Below, one piece after another: positions 59,161 through 64,000 of a DNA stretch of 64,000 bases. Source of the DNA: Cyanoderma ruficeps. Lineage: Eukaryota; Chordata; Aves; Passeriformes; Timaliidae. Position 1 is the first letter of the stretch. Every line of letters starts with the position of its first letter. Both the position numbers and the translations under genes were made by a program. The DNA is taken from NCBI GenBank assembly GCA_008694505.1, contig VZDJ01000301.1:5389081-5453080 (forward strand), in the 5' to 3' direction. The notes under the pieces are model-generated. The model had not been told where the DNA came from. It did no database searches and saw nothing but the letters and a program-made list of their open reading frames with translations.

Positions 59161-62100
59161 TATAATGAATGTGTGTAGGGTCCTACAGGGCCTTCGAGGC
59201 TTTTGGCAGCTTGATGCATTTGCTCCCCTTTTCCCTGCTGGATAAATTCCTTGGTTTTCCTATTTTTGGTGATACATACTCACAAGACTTGCAGAATACA
59301 CCACAGGCTGGAGGGTCTTTTTGACTTACGCGAGATTTCCTCAGAATAAAATTATAGATTTTACAGTAGCTTATTTTTGCTAGAAAAATGTATTTTAGTG
59401 GAAAATTCCCAAGTTGCTCCTGAGCTGTGATATTCACAGAAACACAAATCAGGCTTCATGGAAGGTAGGTTTTCAGCATATACTGATTTTTATTCATTTC
59501 AGCCATATTTTGACACCTGAGCCAGGAGGTAAAACTCAAATCCTGTGCTCTACATTGATTAACCATCTAGCTCAAAAAAGCAACACTGAAAAACCTGAAT
59601 CGATCATGAGCATAATGAGTTAAAAACATTTCAAATAATACCCAACTCCGGCGAAGTAACAACCTGCTTGCAGAGACTCCACAAGGAGAAAGAAAATCTA
59701 AATTCATTGGATAAATTATTTGTTGCAAATTATTTCTTCAGCTCTAATTAGTAATCTTCATTTTACACAGTAGGCCTCTAATGACCTGCTTGACAACTAT
59801 GATGTCTGATAGACAGTGGGGATTTGCATGAAAATGAGTTTTGTTTCCTCCCATCCCAGCCATAAGACAACAGGGAGGCAGCTCGGCTTTATCGTGCAAA
59901 AAGGGAATACCCAGGCACCCAAGCTCTGGGTAAGAGCAGATAATTCAGCTATATTTTGGGAAATAGAGAGAAAAAAACCAGGAGGCACTAATTCAAACAA
60001 AAAAAAATAATAGCACCCAGCACACAAAGACTAATCAGATGCTGTTGCTAAGTGGAGTCATGTGAAGAGCAGATGATGGAGCGAAAGCAGAAGATCCAGC
60101 TCTCAATGAAAACGTGGTGACCCAGCTCTGAAAGGTCTGGCACTGCTGTTTTCCAGGATTGAATAATCCTCTGCCTTTTTACAGCAAGGGTTTTGAAATG
60201 TTGGACATGTTTCAAGAGCATTATCATCTCCTGTCCACTGAAAATTGACAAGATTTGGATCTTTCTTTCTTTGGCTTGTGTATCTTGAGCCCAGACAGAT
60301 TCAAGCAGAAGATGATGCTCTTGCCAGTCACTAGCAGCTCAAATAAGGTTAAAACAGAGCAAGAGAAAAGCAGAGTAAGGCAACAAAGCTGATGCCTCTC
60401 CTGGAGCTCCAAAGACTTCTTTCTCTGGGATTTGCAGTATTTTTTTTCTGATTTCAGCAATGTTATTCCCAGCCCAGTTCAGCATATCTTGTGCTTTGAC
60501 AGCTCACTGCACCTGGAAATTATTATTTGATAAAAACTGGCAACCTTTCTCATTTTGGAAGGTTTTATTTGGAAACAGGACTTTAATCTTACCTGCCTTC
60601 TGAACTTCTGCTGGTGTAAAAGGAGGTGGAAGTGGGTGTTGATGTAAGCTGGTGCAAGCAGCACTGCAATACTGCCTGCACAATACTCGTTCAGGGTCAT
60701 GATCTGGGGGTGCAAGCAGGGAAAAGGTGGATGGTTTGTATTTTGACAAGTAGGCACTGGGTACACACACACACACAGTCTGTCATCAGACAAGCTGCCA
60801 TCAGAGTCCTGTCCACTTATTTGATGGAAAATGTGAACATAATGGCTTGAATTGCTACAGTAAATCAGTGAACTGTTGGGGTAACTGAGTACAGAAGCTG
60901 ACCTCAAAAGCAATCTCATCCAATTTTTCTTTCGTTTTTTTTTAAATTATTTTCTTCAAAATAATATTGTAGTCATATAAATTTGTTAAGAAAAAGGCAT
61001 TTTTTAGTTGCTTGTCATCCCATTCACTTGATTCTTTCCTTTAATGATTTGGCAAATGATCTCCCAGCAAAAAAAAAAGATAAAAGATGTAATAAACTGC
61101 TTTCAGCCACTTCTCTGTGAATTGATCCAGTTCCTTCTTCATGTATTGTTGATCTTCTAATTTAATCACTTGTCCAGAGGGCACATGCAATTTTTTAGGA
61201 AGTAAAAATGTCACACAAGAAAAAAGAAGGAGGATGAGAGTGGAAATATCTTCCCTTGCCATGCTGCGTATCCCATATGGGAAACACAGGCACTGCCTTG
61301 GGCTGGGAACTGAAGTGATGAAGAGGAGCCTGCCTTCATCCTGCCAGCATCAGTATCACCAAGCTTGGCCAGGGGAAGCATAAATCATTCAAGGGCCAAT
61401 GGACAGGCAGCCAGGAATACATCAACACAGCCAGCATGATTGTAAGAGTTTTTATTTTACCAGAAAACCAACCTAAAAATAGCCTGGGGAGGTCAGGGGG
61501 AGTGTTTTGTGCCAGCAGCCCTGGCCAGCACTGCCACCTCTGCAGGGGCAGCAGAAAAAGTGATTTTCCACAAGTGAGAGTGAGGAAGTGAGTGTGTGCA
61601 GGGCGGGTTCACAGCAGCAGTGACTGGCCACGACCTGCAGCCTTTAGCTGGTTGGCCACGGCAACCTCTGCCTTTCATGTACCCAGAAAGGCAGAAGCTG
61701 GAGGGTTAGGCATGGCTGTGCTTGTGGATGCAGCACTTTAATGATTTATTGAATTCTTTTGTGTGCTGGTTGGTTGTTTTTTTCTTTTTTTTAAGGTCAG
61801 GAGTTGCTGTTTCAAAATGGTCTGTAAAAAGCAGATGTGTAAATCGATCAGCTTTGAAAGTGCATTTTCACAAGTGGCAGCAAACCTGCTCAGCTCTGGT
61901 GCCAGCCCAAACCTGCAGCCCCGATGGTCACCCCACAAAGGTGTTCAGCCCTGTGACACTCAGCCACCTCTGTGGGAGCTCTGCACTGGGATTCCCCAGT
62001 CACAGTCTGTGTGGAGAGGACACAGCACAGCTGCTCACTTTCAGTCCCCAGGATCCCCCTGCCAAGGGACCAGAGAAGATCTGCATCCCTGGGAGAGGAC

Positions 62101-62620
62101 AAGCAGCACTGGGCAGCAATTTCTGCACGTGGATGCAGAGGGGAGCAGCTGAGGGGTGGCCAAGGAAGGGATGGAGATCTGCAAGAGGCAGCAGTTTGGA
62201 ACAGGCAGTGCAGGAGGAGAAATGACCAAGAAAGTCCTTTCTAGGGAGTTTCCATGAACATCTGCAATGTGCAAAGCCAAGCTGGGACACGTGCCCACAG
62301 CCCCATGTACAGACCTCATCCAAATCTACTCCTAATCTTCTCCAGGCTTAGCTGGGCTGATCCAGGCTGCAACATCTGTCAGCTTGTCACCCAGGATCCA
62401 GCAGAAGATGGGGATGTCCTTGGGCTTTCCAAACCTGGGATAGCTCCACATGCCCATGTCCTCCCCAGGTCACTCCTGGGCACAGGCTGGAGCAGCGAGT
62501 GGGGCTGGGACCAAAATAGAAAGTGCCTAGAAAGTGATGGTGGCCAAGGTCTGAATCTGCCTCCACAGGGTTTGGGTTGTGTCTCCTGGGGTTTATAAAA
62601 AGAAGCAGGCTGTGACTGCA
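59161..62620. other. Unique noncoding sequence with an (AC)n tract
   Basis: (AC)8-type tract at 60762-60777. A-runs near 60000 and 61071. AT-rich between about 60930 and 61010. Chance frames reach 167 codons (61722-62225, with a second overlapping frame of 129), without domains. Confidence 0.42.
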
Positions 62621-62701
62621 GGCCAAATCCTCTGTTGGTATAAATGGCCACAGTCCCCCTGAGCAGAGTTCAGTCTATTTATACCAGCGAAGAATTTGGC
62701 C
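62621..62701. repeat. Ancient palindromic MITE-like element, both arms present
   Basis: The 25-base arm at 62621-62645 (ggccaaatcctctg then ttggtataaat) pairs with 62677-62701 at 21 of 25 positions, with a degenerate centre of 31 bases. The arm text matches a palindromic sauropsid repeat recalled as 'ggccaaattcttcgctggtataaat'. This is a small non-autonomous DNA-transposon-like relic; the family name is uncertain. Confidence 0.72.
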
Positions 62702-63499
62702 CATTGGATAGAAGAAATCCTGTACTCTGCTTTGGCTCTCTGAGTTTGTGACAGCTACACAGCTACAAGTCTGTGTGTCCATAGAAAGAAACAATAAAAG
62801 GCAGCCTTTCCACTAGCACTGTTTCACAAAAATTGCGGATACTGGGAAAGTCAAAGTTTTCACAGGAACACACCCATCCTGATTGAACTTTCTTTGGAAA
62901 CTTTTTCAGCAGGCTTGTACCATAAAATTCTCCCCAGCAGAATTTGTCCGCTGCTGAAGCAAACAGCTGAGTTCAAACCACACAGAGCACCAGGGAGGGG
63001 AAAAATGAAGGGCAAGAAACGCAAATTCCAGCACACACTCTGCTTGTTGGACTTTCACCAGCAGGGAAGAATCTTAATAAAGGGTGATTTGCTCCAGGGT
63101 GTTCCTCTCTCCAGGAGGGTGGAGAGGGAATTTGATTTGCTTGCTTGTTTTAGAAAAGCTTTGAAAAGCTCTGGCTTCCCCTCAAATTCAGGGGAAGACC
63201 TGCAAAAATCTCAATAAAAAAACTTAACCCAACCCCAAAACCTTCTTGGGTTTTGAAAGGTTTTCCCTACCCTGTTCCAAAAGGGGCCGTTAATTGCAGA
63301 GCATTTCAATTGCAGAAAGTCTGACTATTGAGTCAAAGAGTCTTTTTGAACCTAACCAGATGTGTGGGGCTTTTGTAAGTCACTCTCAACATCGCAGCAG
63401 CTCAGTACAGTTAGCATTGCTCAGAATTTTCATTGCCAGTGGCTGTAAATATGTCTGTATGCATTTCATTGTGGAGACCCCTGCAAGCATCTAGGAACC
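62702..63499. other. Unique noncoding sequence, nothing recognised
   Basis: The 107-codon plus frame at 62894-63217 has a basic stretch (KMKGKKRKFQ) but no domain and no supporting context. No repeat was recognised. Confidence 0.42.
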
Positions 63500-63730
63500 A
63501 AAACCTTCCCTCCACACCCCAGCCACCGAAATGAGATTATGCACTGATTGCATAATTACTGTATAACAAGGTTTGCTCAGCCCCTCCGTGCACAATGCCT
63601 GTTTTCATAGCATTTAATAGGAGAGACATAATAGGCGCCAGCTTGAATAGCCACATGCCAACGAGGCATTGCATTTCCCAAAGCAGCTTGAGTCTGCAAA
63701 ATCTGGTCCAGCTGCTCAGCACACAGAAGG
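63500..63730. promoter_or_regulatory. Candidate conserved noncoding element
   Basis: Complex AT-rich text with retained CpGs: 'gattgcataattactgtat' near 63547, 'catttaataggagagacata' near 63611, 'ataggcgccagcttgaatag' near 63630 and 'ccaacgaggcattgc'. Called on composition and motif content only. Confidence 0.3.
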
Positions 63731-64000
63731 GTGACAAGCGAGTGACTCTCGGCCTGCGCTGGGACAGGAATTGGAATGTGCATGGGGAAGCAGCCCCCTT
63801 CCCCAAGGCTGAGGTGGGCTGGCTGGCTTGTAGCAATGGCTGGGTTGTTTCTTCAGGCCACCACAAGCCAGCTACATCAGTGCTGTGGCCTTCACATGTG
63901 TTTTGCCTCCACCAGCATTTGCAAATCTGGACTGATAATGCTCTCACTAATTTTGCTCCGTCTGTTGCTGCTCTGGTCTTTCCTCTTTGCTCTGAGTGAA
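63731..64000. other. Unique noncoding sequence at window edge
   Basis: Nothing was recognised. Overlapping frames on both strands (136 codons minus, 134 codons plus) show chance openness rather than coding. Confidence 0.45.

Noticed and set aside
1..64000. Bacterial or phage-type system, CRISPR array or operon
   Set aside because: No directionally packed long frames, ribosome-binding patterns or spaced direct repeats; repeat content is clearly avian.

Overview
The window reads as avian nuclear DNA, probably intergenic or deep intronic, with no protein-coding gene I can support. The bird call rests on at least eight 5'-truncated CR1 LINE fragments. They share the avian CR1 3' end: a block like 'catccctggaagtgt', a '..cttccaaccc..' block, and a closing 'ttctatgattct'-type octamer tail. 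No Alu, L1 or B1 type mammalian repeat was recognised. A background of very old amniote repeats (MIR-like CORE-SINE pieces, palindromic MITE-like pieces and a 'gaaagctt' element) is also typical of sauropsid genomes. I cannot name the species or chromosome.

Layout: 1-9.4 kb is unique sequence with an AT-rich candidate regulatory block holding an RFX-type X-box between two homeodomain cores (about 1010-1240), a CpG-rich patch (about 2840-3170), an AT-rich block (4160-4400) and an ancient repeat (6185-6294). From 9.4 to 14.3 kb there are three CR1 fragments. From 14.3 to 38 kb it is mostly unique and alternates GC-moderate bird intergenic DNA with AT-rich blocks. Several of those blocks resemble conserved noncoding elements; the best is near 24.48-24.96 kb, with two inverted PBX-HOX-like octamers. 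From 38 to 42.1 kb there are two CR1 copies, a 15-bp minisatellite, a small CpG-rich patch and a perfect 20-bp inverted repeat. From 42.9 to 49.1 kb there are old SINE-like pieces, a strong enhancer candidate (44.82-45.33 kb) and the second copy of the 'gaaagctt' element. From 50.7 to 55.6 kb there are two CR1 copies, a CpG-rich candidate element (51.29-51.96 kb) and a short minisatellite. From 57.9 to 64 kb there is a MIR-like piece, a palindromic MITE relic and AT-rich candidate elements.

Coding: the longest open frame is 228 codons, partly antisense to a CR1, and none of the translated frames looks like a known domain. No tRNA, rRNA, CRISPR or operon-type structure is visible. The simplest reading is a gene-poor interval whose content is repeats plus possible distal regulatory elements. 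The regulatory calls rest on base composition and motifs only and have not been tested by alignment. I found no new biological system. The most unusual items are the perfect palindrome at 41999-42046, the paired ancient repeats with a possible degenerate hammerhead-ribozyme-like core, and the inverted PBX-HOX motif pair.
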